From: Gammaproteobacteria bacterium
GTDB lineage: Bacteria; Pseudomonadota; Alphaproteobacteria; UBA828
DNA: 13,975 bases
NCBI GenBank assembly: GCA_002714015.1
Contig: PAWF01000029.1
Location: 33,722 to 47,696, forward strand
Direction of reading: 5' to 3'
Shown here: positions 1 through 6,921 of the stretch, in pieces
Layout: every line of letters begins with the position of its first letter
Numbering within the stretch: the first letter of the stretch is position 1
Program-made: the position numbers and the translations under genes
Notes under the pieces: model-generated
The model's database searches: none
What the model was told of the DNA's origin: nothing
The model's input: the letters and a program-made list of their open reading frames with translations, nothing else

Positions 1-456
1 GGTATGCGTGAGTTATGGAATACAGGTTATATGCACAATAGAGTGCGAATGATTGTGGCTTCATTCCTAGTTAAGAATTTAAGGATACACTGGCACCATG
101 GAGAGCGATGGTTCTGGGATACTCTAGTTGATGCAGATCTTGCTAATAATAGTGCTAGCTGGCAATGGGTAGCAGGCTGTGGTGCTGATGCAGCACCATA
201 TTTCAGAATTTTTAATCCAATAACACAAGGAAAAAAATTTGATCCTGACAGCCTCTATGTAAGGGAATTTATCCCAGAAATAGCCTCTCTTCCAGACAAG
301 TATATTTTTAGTCCTTGGGAAACCCCTGAATCTGTTTTACGCGGAAACAAAATTAAACTTGGAAACACATACCCTTTTCCAATTGTTGATTTAAAACAAT
401 CTCGTGAATCTGCACTAATGGCTTTTAAATCAATTAAAATCGATAGTCATGAATAG
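1..456 (+). CDS. phrB: Deoxyribodipyrimidine (CPD) photolyase, class I, C-terminal part (5' end outside window)
   Basis: This is the C-terminal 151 codons of a light-driven repair enzyme that splits cyclobutane pyrimidine dimers using FADH-. The frame is open at base 1, so the gene starts upstream of the window, and the ATG at base 4 is an internal Met. The fragment covers the end of the FAD-binding helical domain. It shows TGYMHNRVRM, the GER segment, DADLANN, WQW and DAAPYFRIFNP, which are hallmarks of E. coli PhrB-like enzymes. Counting from the Met at base 4, W30 and W53 line up with E. coli Trp359 and Trp382 of the photoreduction triad. The third Trp lies outside the window. The antenna domain (MTHF or another chromophore) cannot be assessed. 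The stop codon overlaps the start of the next photolyase gene by 8 bases, so the two are almost certainly co-transcribed and translationally coupled. Confidence 0.95.
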   Translation, partial: GMRELWNTGYMHNRVRMIVASFLVKNLRIHWHHGERWFWDTLVDADLANNSASWQWVAGCGADAAPYFRIFNPITQGKKFDPDSLYVREFIPEIASLPDKYIFSPWETPESVLRGNKIKLGNTYPFPIVDLKQSRESALMAFKSIKIDSHE

Positions 457-1987
457 TCTACATCTTGTTTTAGGTGACCAGCTTTCAGAAGTTATTTCAA
501 GCTTAGAAGGCTATAACTCAGAACAAGGAGTTATTCTCATGTGTGAGGTTTTAGAAGAAGTAACTTATGTTAAGCATCATAAGAAGAAAATTGCTTTTAT
601 TTTTTCCGCAATGCGTCATTTTGCAGAAGAATTAAAACAACGAGGATATAAAATAGCGTACACAAAAATTGAGGATCCAAACAATGCAGGTACATTCAAG
701 GGTGAGGTGGAACGCCTTCTTGAAAATCACAATATTAATAAAATAATAGTTACACACCCTGGTGAGTATCGTTTGTTAAACGATATAAAGAATTGGGAAG
801 CTTACTTTGGTATGCCCGTTGAGATCAGACCTGACACAAGATTTCTATGCTCAACCGAAGAGTTTGCGAACTGGGTGGAAGGTCGTAAGAATTTGCGTAT
901 GGAACATTTTTACCGGAGTATGCGTAAGAAGTATTCCATTTTGTTGGAAGATAATAAGCCTGTGGGTGGTCAGTGGAATTATGATGCTGAAAACCGTAAG
1001 CCTCCGAAAAATAGATTACAAATACCATTGCCTTACATTCGTCCAGTTGATGCAATTACACAAACAGTATTAGAAATAGTTGCTGAGAAATTTGGGGACC
1101 ATTTTGGTGACCTTCAACCATTTTATTTTGCTGTGACCCGTGATCACGCATTAGATGCATTACAAAACTTTATTGAACAACGACTTCATTATTTTGGTGA
1201 TTATCAAGATGCAATGATTGAAGATGAGCCATGGATGTATCATTCGCATCTCAGCTTTTATCTTAATAATGGTTTACTTTTACCATTGGAATGTGTGAGG
1301 GCAGCAGAAGAATCATATATTAAAGGATTAGCACCGCTTAACGCTGTTGAGGGATTCATTCGCCAGGTTATAGGCTGGAGAGAGTATATACGTGGAATTT
1401 ACTGGTTAAAGATGCCCGAATATCAAGAACAAAATTTTTTAAATGCCCATCGTCAGTTACCTGATTTTTATTGGACAAAGAATACAAAGATGAATTGTGT
1501 GCAGCAATGTATTTCAGAGACTGAGAAAAACTCTTATTCCCATCATATTCAGCGCTTGATGATAACTGGAAACTTGGCACTATTGTTGGGTGTTAATCCT
1601 AAATATGTCAGTGAATGGTTTCTAAGTGTTTATGCTGATGCCTATGAATGGGTTGAGCTGCCTAATGTATTAGGTATGGCCTCATTTGCTGATGGTGGCT
1701 ACCTAGCAAGCAAACCCTATGCAGCTGGAGGTAGTTATATTAATAAAATGTCTAATTATTGTGGCAATTGTAGTTATAAAGTGAGTCAAAAAAATGGACA
1801 CGATGCCTGCCCATTTAATTTTCTTTATTGGGATTTTTTTGATCGAAATAGAGATGCGCTAAAATCTAATTACCGTATTGGTATGATTTACTCAACGTTT
1901 GACAAAATGCCAGAAGGTAAAAAACAGGCAATTAGAAACGATAGCAAAAGGTTTTATAAAGATATTGATAGTGGAAAGATCGTATAA
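449..1987 (+). CDS. Iron-sulfur bacterial (6-4) photolyase / cryptochrome (FeS-BCP, DPRP family)
   Basis: A complete 512-residue protein of the deoxyribodipyrimidine photolyase-related family, the prokaryotic (6-4) photolyases typified by Agrobacterium PhrB and Rhodobacter CryB. The N-terminal Rossmann-like antenna domain begins LHLVLGDQLS, and a large helical FAD domain follows. Four cysteines that would ligate the [4Fe-4S] cluster fall at 350, 438, 441 and 454, the same numbers I recall for Agrobacterium PhrB. The catalytic His pair is at 365/366, and Trp342 and Trp390, used in electron transfer, are present. Position 391, which I recall as Tyr in PhrB, is Phe here. An extra Cys is at 354. 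Length is normal for the family. The ATG overlaps the end of the upstream CPD photolyase, so the operon would cover both main UV lesions. A role as a photoreceptor rather than a repair enzyme cannot be excluded from sequence. Confidence 0.95.
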   Translation: MNSLHLVLGDQLSEVISSLEGYNSEQGVILMCEVLEEVTYVKHHKKKIAFIFSAMRHFAEELKQRGYKIAYTKIEDPNNAGTFKGEVERLLENHNINKIIVTHPGEYRLLNDIKNWEAYFGMPVEIRPDTRFLCSTEEFANWVEGRKNLRMEHFYRSMRKKYSILLEDNKPVGGQWNYDAENRKPPKNRLQIPLPYIRPVDAITQTVLEIVAEKFGDHFGDLQPFYFAVTRDHALDALQNFIEQRLHYFGDYQDAMIEDEPWMYHSHLSFYLNNGLLLPLECVRAAEESYIKGLAPLNAVEGFIRQVIGWREYIRGIYWLKMPEYQEQNFLNAHRQLPDFYWTKNTKMNCVQQCISETEKNSYSHHIQRLMITGNLALLLGVNPKYVSEWFLSVYADAYEWVELPNVLGMASFADGGYLASKPYAAGGSYINKMSNYCGNCSYKVSQKNGHDACPFNFLYWDFFDRNRDALKSNYRIGMIYSTFDKMPEGKKQAIRNDSKRFYKDIDSGKIV

Positions 1988-2053
1988 ATTTTTTTAAATA
2001 ATATAATTAACTAATTGTGAAAATTTCATATTTTAGAATTTAATTAAGTTTAG

Positions 2054-2980
2054 TTATTTTCTGTCTTCCCTGACATATGGTATGCCCAATGCCTTTGGAG
2101 CGTCTTGACCTGCCCTTAGACGAAGAGCAGCGTAAATCAATACTGCTAGCGTTGCGAGGTAAGGTGCCATTTCTAAATAGTATTGTGGAATTGGAACACC
2201 TGTTGCTTTTAACCTAGGTATCAAAGCCTCAATGCCACCGAATAGAGCTCCTCCAAGTATAGCTCGCCATGGCATCCACCGAGCAAAGATGACTAAGGCA
2301 ATTGCAATCCAGCCACGTCCTTGGGTCATATCTAATACAAATATTTTTGCCATTGAAAGTGCAAGATAGGCACCTGCAAGTCCGATAAATGCGCCACCAA
2401 TTGTAGTTGCTAATAGCCTGTAAGCTTCAACATTTATGCCGTTTGCATCGGCGGCTTGGGGGTTTTCACCAACGGCACGAAGTTCTAAACCAACACGAGT
2501 ACGATAGAGAAATACCCAAACTGAAGCGACAAGTATGATTGTAATATAAACTAAGACATCTTGACCAAATATAAAACGCCCAATAATGGGTATATCAGTC
2601 AAGTAAGGTATATGAATTGGGTTGATTCCAGATATAGCCTTGTTCACCCAAGGGATACCCATGAGTCCAGTTAGACCAGACCCAAGAATTACAAAGGTTA
2701 TTCCAGTAACTACTTGGTTAGTCCGCAAAATAACTACAAAGAAACCAAAAATAAAACCTAATAATAGTCCTGCTAAAGTTCCAAAGATAAATCCAAGCGC
2801 AGTGCTGTCCCCAAGCTCTATATAGGCAATTATGCCGACAAGTGCACCACAAAGCATTATACCTTCTGCACCTAAATTAAGTATTCCAGCTCTTTCATTT
2901 ATGATTAAACCGAGAGCTGCTGCTACCAAGGGGACAGCAAAAACAGGCATATAAGCTAGCCAATTTGTAAGAAATTCCAT
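2054..2980 (-). CDS. ABC transporter inner-membrane permease, BMP/nucleoside type (second permease)
   Basis: A 308-residue, highly hydrophobic membrane protein of the BPD_transp_2 family, the permease type paired with BMP binding proteins (Bacillus NupQ/YufQ-like). The family signature INERAGILNLGAEGIML lies near residues 27-43 and follows a first hydrophobic segment. Several further hydrophobic stretches suggest eight or more membrane spans, and a short charged tail (VREDRK) would face the cytoplasm. It is the last gene of the transporter operon. Its ATG lies 3 bases after the stop of the first permease, and an AGGG about a dozen bases upstream, inside the end of that gene, may serve as ribosome binding site. 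It would form the heterodimeric channel with the 364-residue permease. Substrate class is inferred from family only. Confidence 0.93.
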   Translation of the reverse strand: MEFLTNWLAYMPVFAVPLVAAALGLIINERAGILNLGAEGIMLCGALVGIIAYIELGDSTALGFIFGTLAGLLLGFIFGFFVVILRTNQVVTGITFVILGSGLTGLMGIPWVNKAISGINPIHIPYLTDIPIIGRFIFGQDVLVYITIILVASVWVFLYRTRVGLELRAVGENPQAADANGINVEAYRLLATTIGGAFIGLAGAYLALSMAKIFVLDMTQGRGWIAIALVIFARWMPWRAILGGALFGGIEALIPRLKATGVPIPQYYLEMAPYLATLAVLIYAALRLRAGQDAPKALGIPYVREDRK

Positions 2981-2983
2981 AGC

Positions 2984-4078
2984 TTAGGTATCCCTAAAGG
3001 AAGCTAATCTTAGACGATAGCGAACAAAGAATTCTGATGCTGTTATTGAAAGAACAATAATTGCTTGAATTAATCCAACTAAAGCATCTGGCAAACTATA
3101 AAATACTTTCATGCTTTCTCCAGCAACAAAAAGGCTTCCCATCAGAAAAGCAACAATAACAGTTGAAATTGGTTTATTCCCTGCTAGAAAAGCAATAACT
3201 ATTCCGGAGAAACCATATCCGGCAGCCATTGTAAATGTAAGGCGATATTCTGTGGCTGCAGCGATTACAAATCCAGCTGTACCTGCTAGACTCCCAGAAG
3301 CCATAGCTGAGCCGGCTATTATTGTAGAGACTGGCAAGCCTACAGCGAGCGCCATCTTAGAGTTTACACCAACAAAACGAGAGTTAACTCCAAAACGACT
3401 TCGTTCAACCATCCACCAAACTATAACAAATGCAAAAGCAGCTACTGCAATGCCATAATGAACTTGTTCCCAGCCAATAGCAGGTAGACGTTCTGTAAGG
3501 TCATATTGTTCGCCATGGGGAAACTTATCTCGAGGGTCCTTCCATGGTCCAAAAAGTTGATTTAAAACAAAATAGTAAGCTATGTAGTTAAGTAAAAGGG
3601 TGGAAATTACCTCATTAACGTTTAGTCTTACTTTCAGAATTGCAGGTCCAAATGCCCAAAATATTCCAAACATACAAGCAAAAATAAACATAATTGGAAG
3701 ACGAAGAATTTCTGGACCAATGTCAAACAACGCAACAACACTTGCGCCAATGGCGCCCATAAACATTTGACCTTCTATGCCTATATTCCAGAAATTAACA
3801 CGAAATGCTACAGCTGCAGCTAGTCCAACTAATACTAGAGGGATACTTTCAACAATTACCGAGCTTATTCCTGCTGAATCTAGAAACGTAAAAACTATAA
3901 ATTCTTCATATATTGAGCTAAGCTCCACTCCGCGACCCACTAAAATAGCAATACATATACCAATCCCAAAAACGAGTGCAGAAAATAATATTGATGCATG
4001 TAAATAAAGACTAATCCTTTGACGAACTTCAATTGTAAGCCGTCGGTGCCGTATAAAGTTGAGAGAAGTTAAAGACAT
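2984..4078 (-). CDS. ABC transporter inner-membrane permease, BMP/nucleoside type (first permease)
   Basis: A 364-residue integral membrane protein, longer than its partner as is usual for the NupP/YufP-like member of BMP transporters. A basic, polar N-terminus (HRRLTIEVRQR) precedes a first membrane span at about residues 26-48. The family signature FRVNFWNIGIEGQMFMGA lies at about 92-109. Further conserved text includes LNVNEVISTLLLNYIA, the region that contacts the transport channel and ATPase in this family. The soluble loop with PRDKFPHGEQYDL is probably periplasmic. The start lies 4 bases after the ATPase stop without a clear Shine-Dalgarno sequence, which suggests translational coupling. 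With the neighbouring permease it forms the membrane pore. Confidence 0.93.
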   Translation of the reverse strand: MSLTSLNFIRHRRLTIEVRQRISLYLHASILFSALVFGIGICIAILVGRGVELSSIYEEFIVFTFLDSAGISSVIVESIPLVLVGLAAAVAFRVNFWNIGIEGQMFMGAIGASVVALFDIGPEILRLPIMFIFACMFGIFWAFGPAILKVRLNVNEVISTLLLNYIAYYFVLNQLFGPWKDPRDKFPHGEQYDLTERLPAIGWEQVHYGIAVAAFAFVIVWWMVERSRFGVNSRFVGVNSKMALAVGLPVSTIIAGSAMASGSLAGTAGFVIAAATEYRLTFTMAAGYGFSGIVIAFLAGNKPISTVIVAFLMGSLFVAGESMKVFYSLPDALVGLIQAIIVLSITASEFFVRYRLRLASFRDT

Positions 4079-4082
4079 GATT

Positions 4083-5582
4083 TTAGTTGTTACTTACCAT
4101 TAGGTGACCTATCTCACGTCTGTCAGCTGGAGCGTCAAACACTCCTACTATTTTTCCATTATTTATAACTCCAATTCGATCGGAAATAGCAAAAATTTCA
4201 TCTAAATCTTCACTTAGAAGTAAAACAGCTGTGCCTTTTTGGGCAGATTCTCTCAAAGCTTCATGGACTGCAGTGCAGGCTCTGACATCAAGTCCTCTTG
4301 TAGGGGAATGAGCAAGAAGGACTTTGGCATTACCTGACAATTCACGTGCTAAAACAAGTTTTTGTGCATTGCCGCCGGACAGTAATCGAGCTCGGGTTCG
4401 TGGTTCAGCCCCATGAATTTCATTTTTGCTTATTGCTTGTCTTGTTGCTTTGTAAATGGCTCGTTTATTAGTCCATGAAAAGTTTCCGAACTGACCAGAC
4501 TTTAAGTGGGTAATTACACAATTTTCCATTACTGATAAATCTCCAGCAAGCCCGTAAACATATCTTTCAGCCGGTACGCAGGTTATACCTAACCCCCTGA
4601 GTTGCTTGGTAGAAGGTTTTGCTAGTTTTTTTCCATTTAAATGAAACTCACCTGAATTCATTGAACGGACACCCATAAGTATTTCAGCTAGTTCGGTCTG
4701 GCCATTACCTCCTACACCAGCTAAACCAAATACCTGTCCAGCACATAATTTAAGGTCGAAGTTATCTAAAGCAGGAAGTCCATTATCACGGTTTGCTGCA
4801 ACTTTACTCAGCTCTAAAACTATTTCTCCTGGAGGCGAGTGTGTAATATGTGTAATTTCTGGTGCCTCACCAACCATTAGTTGAGACAGTTGTTTTGGTG
4901 TGAGGTCTATAGGTGCTTTTCCCGTGTCGACAGTTTTTCCTCCTCGCATAACTGTGACACGTGTAGCATGACTGAATACTTCGCGTAATTTATGGGTAAT
5001 GAGGATTATACATTTACCTTGTTTAGCGAAGCGTTGTAGTTGATTCAAAAGACCTGATGATTCTTCATCGGTTAAAACTGCAGTGGGTTCATCTAAAATT
5101 AAAATTTTTGCCCCACCTATTAGAACTTTTATTATTTCGGTGCGCTGTTGTTCTGATACAGAAAGTGTGTTTACTAGTGCGTCAGGGTCAATATTAAAAC
5201 CTATTTCATCACTGATATTGAGGATTTGCTCTCGGACAGTTTGAAGACTTTTTCTCCAACTACCTGTGCCATGGGCCAATACTATATTCTCGAGAACTGT
5301 CATGTTCTCAACCAGCTTAAAATGTTGATGGATCATCCCAACTCCAAGCCCACTAGCTGATTGCGGCCCATCAATAATTACAGTTTCCCCGTCTATTTTT
5401 ACTGTACCTTTATCTGGGGCATAAAGACCGCAGGCTATATTCATTAAGGTAGACTTGCCTGCTCCATTTTCACCTAAGAGTGCGTGAACTTCTCCCCACT
5501 TAGCTGAAAAAAAAGCGTCCACAAGAGCCGCATTTTGACCGAAGCTCTTGTGAACGCCTTCAAATTCAATTGCCGTGCTCAT
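4083..5582 (-). CDS. BMP-type ABC transporter ATP-binding protein with two fused nucleotide-binding domains
   Basis: A double ATPase of about 499 residues (NupO/YufO/RbsA-like layout) that powers import through the two permeases. Numbering is from the ATG at 5582; an in-frame TTG two codons earlier (5588) is a less likely start. NBD1 has Walker A GENGAGKST at 37-45, Q-loop Gln at 86, Walker B LILDEP with D164/E165 and switch His at 197. Its signature reads LSVSEQQR, with Ser where the family usually has Gly. NBD2 has a degenerate Walker A (GVGGNGQTEL, no Lys), an intact signature LSGGNAQK and a Walker B ending HSPTRGLD without the catalytic Glu. NBD2 degeneration is normal in this class. Together these changes leave one complete composite ATP site. 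No good Shine-Dalgarno precedes the start, and a hairpin lies 10 bases upstream of the ATG. Confidence 0.94.
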   Translation of the reverse strand: MSTAIEFEGVHKSFGQNAALVDAFFSAKWGEVHALLGENGAGKSTLMNIACGLYAPDKGTVKIDGETVIIDGPQSASGLGVGMIHQHFKLVENMTVLENIVLAHGTGSWRKSLQTVREQILNISDEIGFNIDPDALVNTLSVSEQQRTEIIKVLIGGAKILILDEPTAVLTDEESSGLLNQLQRFAKQGKCIILITHKLREVFSHATRVTVMRGGKTVDTGKAPIDLTPKQLSQLMVGEAPEITHITHSPPGEIVLELSKVAANRDNGLPALDNFDLKLCAGQVFGLAGVGGNGQTELAEILMGVRSMNSGEFHLNGKKLAKPSTKQLRGLGITCVPAERYVYGLAGDLSVMENCVITHLKSGQFGNFSWTNKRAIYKATRQAISKNEIHGAEPRTRARLLSGGNAQKLVLARELSGNAKVLLAHSPTRGLDVRACTAVHEALRESAQKGTAVLLLSEDLDEIFAISDRIGVINNGKIVGVFDAPADRREIGHLMVSNN

Positions 5583-5591
5583 ACTCAAAAC

Positions 5592-5612
5592 TAGAACCGT
5601 CCCCGGTTTCTA
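5592..5612 (-). promoter_or_regulatory. Intercistronic GNRA-capped hairpin between binding protein and ATPase genes
   Basis: Read on the - strand, TAGAAACCG pairs with CGGTTCTA across a GGGA tetraloop, with one bulged A. GGGA fits the stable GNRA class. The hairpin sits in the 56-base gap after the binding protein stop and ends 10 bases before the ATPase ATG. The sequence after it (GTTTTGAGT) has only a short T run, so it looks more like an mRNA-stabilising or translation-limiting element than a full terminator. Such hairpins often let a periplasmic binding protein be made in excess over its ATPase and permeases. The pairing is seen; the role is inferred. Confidence 0.55.
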
Positions 5613-5638
5613 TTTGACTTAGAGTAGGGCAAAGTCAT

Positions 5639-6748
5639 TTAATTTAACTGCCCAATCACACCCTGTACAAGATAGTCCATACCCCATAAGTCTCCGTCAC
5701 CGGGTGTTTCTCCTGCTTTAACACGAATATTGCCTTCTTGGTCATATATTGGACCTGCAAAGACATGTTTTCCATCCAATATAGCTTGACGCTCAGATTT
5801 GATTTTAGCAACGACATCAGCAGGTACTTTGTCACCACAACAAGCTATATCTGTTCCACCACTGCTAATATGAACAAAATCCCCATAAGGTCTTTCACTT
5901 GGGTTCCATGTTCCTGCAGCAATAGATTTTATTGTAGGAGCTAGATATTGGTCCCAAACCCAAATAGATGAGCATTGTGTACCCTGGGGTGCATATTCAC
6001 GCATATCCCTATGGTGACCAGTTCCGTATATACCATTTTCCTGTGCAACTACTTGGGGAGTTGGTGTGTCAACATGTTGACCAATTACATCAACACCTTG
6101 TTCTACGAGCGCTTGTGCAGCTGATCTTTCTTTTACAGGGTCATTCCAAGCTCCTGTATACACAACGTTAAGAGTAACATCTGGGTTTACCTGTCGAGCG
6201 CCTAGGAGGTACGCATTTACAGTCCAGTTTACAAGCCCAAATGGATTTGCTGCTACAAAACCAATCTTATTTGTTTTTGTTAGACCTCCAGCAGCTATCC
6301 CGCACAAATACTGACTTTCATACGTACGTCCATAAAAACCATTTAAATTAGGTCCGTTAGTTGTTCCTGCAGGATTAAGAAAGGCTACATTTGGATGTTT
6401 TTCAGACATTGTCTTGATAGCATCACTATGACCAAAAGCACCACCAATAATAACGTTATGACCCCGTCTAATTAGTCGTTCAGCAGCATTGATAAATTGA
6501 GATGCAACTTCTGGTACCTTCTCTACCCATGTAATCTCCATTCCTAATTCAGTTTCCATGCGTTCTCTTGCTTCATATAAGGCCTCTGTCCAGCCCCCAT
6601 CATTTACTTCACTAAAGTAAATCATTGCAACTTTTGGTTCCCCATCAAGCTGAAATTGATCAGCTGAAGCTTTACCTGTTTGTCCTGAAATTGTAATACC
6701 CACAGCAATAATTGCTGCTATAGCAATAGTACTAAGTTTTCTAATCAT
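5639..6748 (-). CDS. BMP-family ABC transporter periplasmic substrate-binding protein
   Basis: A 369-residue exported protein of the Bmp/PBP1 family (BmpA/PnrA-like, associated with nucleoside and other small-solute uptake). A signal peptide at about 1-29 has basic MIRK, a hydrophobic core and a likely cleavage after ASA (A27-A29). There is no lipobox Cys, so it should be a free periplasmic protein, as in Gram-negatives. The mature protein begins binding-fold strand 1 at PKVAMIYFSEVNDGGWTEA, followed by YGRTYESQYLCGIAAG, TGAWNDPVKE and VDVIGQHVDTPTPQ, all typical Bmp core motifs near the cleft. Four Cys (149, 259, 303, 304) could form disulfides in the periplasm. A strong Shine-Dalgarno GGGAGG lies 6 bases before the ATG. 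First gene of the importer operon. The family supports a solute-uptake role; the ligand cannot be read from sequence. Confidence 0.94.
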   Translation of the reverse strand: MIRKLSTIAIAAIIAVGITISGQTGKASADQFQLDGEPKVAMIYFSEVNDGGWTEALYEARERMETELGMEITWVEKVPEVASQFINAAERLIRRGHNVIIGGAFGHSDAIKTMSEKHPNVAFLNPAGTTNGPNLNGFYGRTYESQYLCGIAAGGLTKTNKIGFVAANPFGLVNWTVNAYLLGARQVNPDVTLNVVYTGAWNDPVKERSAAQALVEQGVDVIGQHVDTPTPQVVAQENGIYGTGHHRDMREYAPQGTQCSSIWVWDQYLAPTIKSIAAGTWNPSERPYGDFVHISSGGTDIACCGDKVPADVVAKIKSERQAILDGKHVFAGPIYDQEGNIRVKAGETPGDGDLWGMDYLVQGVIGQLN

Positions 6749-6754
6749 AAAATA

Positions 6755-6760
6755 CCTCCC
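6755..6760 (-). promoter_or_regulatory. Strong ribosome binding site of the BMP binding protein gene
   Basis: GGGAGG on the - strand, 6 bases before the ATG at 6748. It is the best Shine-Dalgarno match in the window, in keeping with high expression of a periplasmic binding protein, and it fixes the start codon. Confidence 0.75.
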
Positions 6761-6784
6761 TTTTGATACACTCTAACACTTTTA

Positions 6785-6809
6785 AATAACGCATTAAAAA
6801 AGCATTATT
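6785..6809 (-). promoter_or_regulatory. Possible stem-loop in the leader of the BMP transporter operon
   Basis: On the - strand AATAATGC pairs with GCGTTATT (8 pairs including one G-U) around a 9-base T-rich loop. It lies 37-61 bases before the binding protein ATG, so it would be in the 5' untranslated region if transcription starts upstream. The stem is AT-rich and could be chance in this base composition. I see no match to a known purine riboswitch core. Confidence 0.25.
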
Positions 6810-6921
6810 AAGAATAATTTTAGTTATACCTATTTCTTATGAGATTAGGTAGCCATCTTCTAGTCAAAAAGACCAAAGCCTCTACGTCAAGCATGATTTT
6901 AAATAAATAATCATATGTTTT

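Noticed and set aside
1988..2053. Terminator in the convergent gap between the (6-4) photolyase and the permease genes
   Set aside because: The gap is very AT-rich with T runs, but I found no stem better than five A-T pairs, so nothing can be called.
3111..3458. Open frame antisense to the first permease, and other long opposite-strand frames at 825-1055, 1368-1580, 2622-2825, 7760-8089 and 11901-12137
   Set aside because: They lie inside well-conserved genes, show no recognisable protein features and have shadow-like composition.
5583..5588. TTG start for the ABC ATPase two codons before the ATG
   Set aside because: It has no better ribosome binding site than the ATG at 5582, and family N-termini give no reason to prefer it, so the ATG is used.
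6893..6914. Inverted repeat ATGATT...AATCAT downstream of the M20 gene as its terminator
   Set aside because: Six AT-rich pairs with a 10-base loop. The T run follows it on the + strand, where no gene ends, and not on the - strand that would need it.
6749..6921. Purine riboswitch before the BMP importer operon
   Set aside because: Neither the conserved loop sequences nor the three-way junction of the purine riboswitch could be found.
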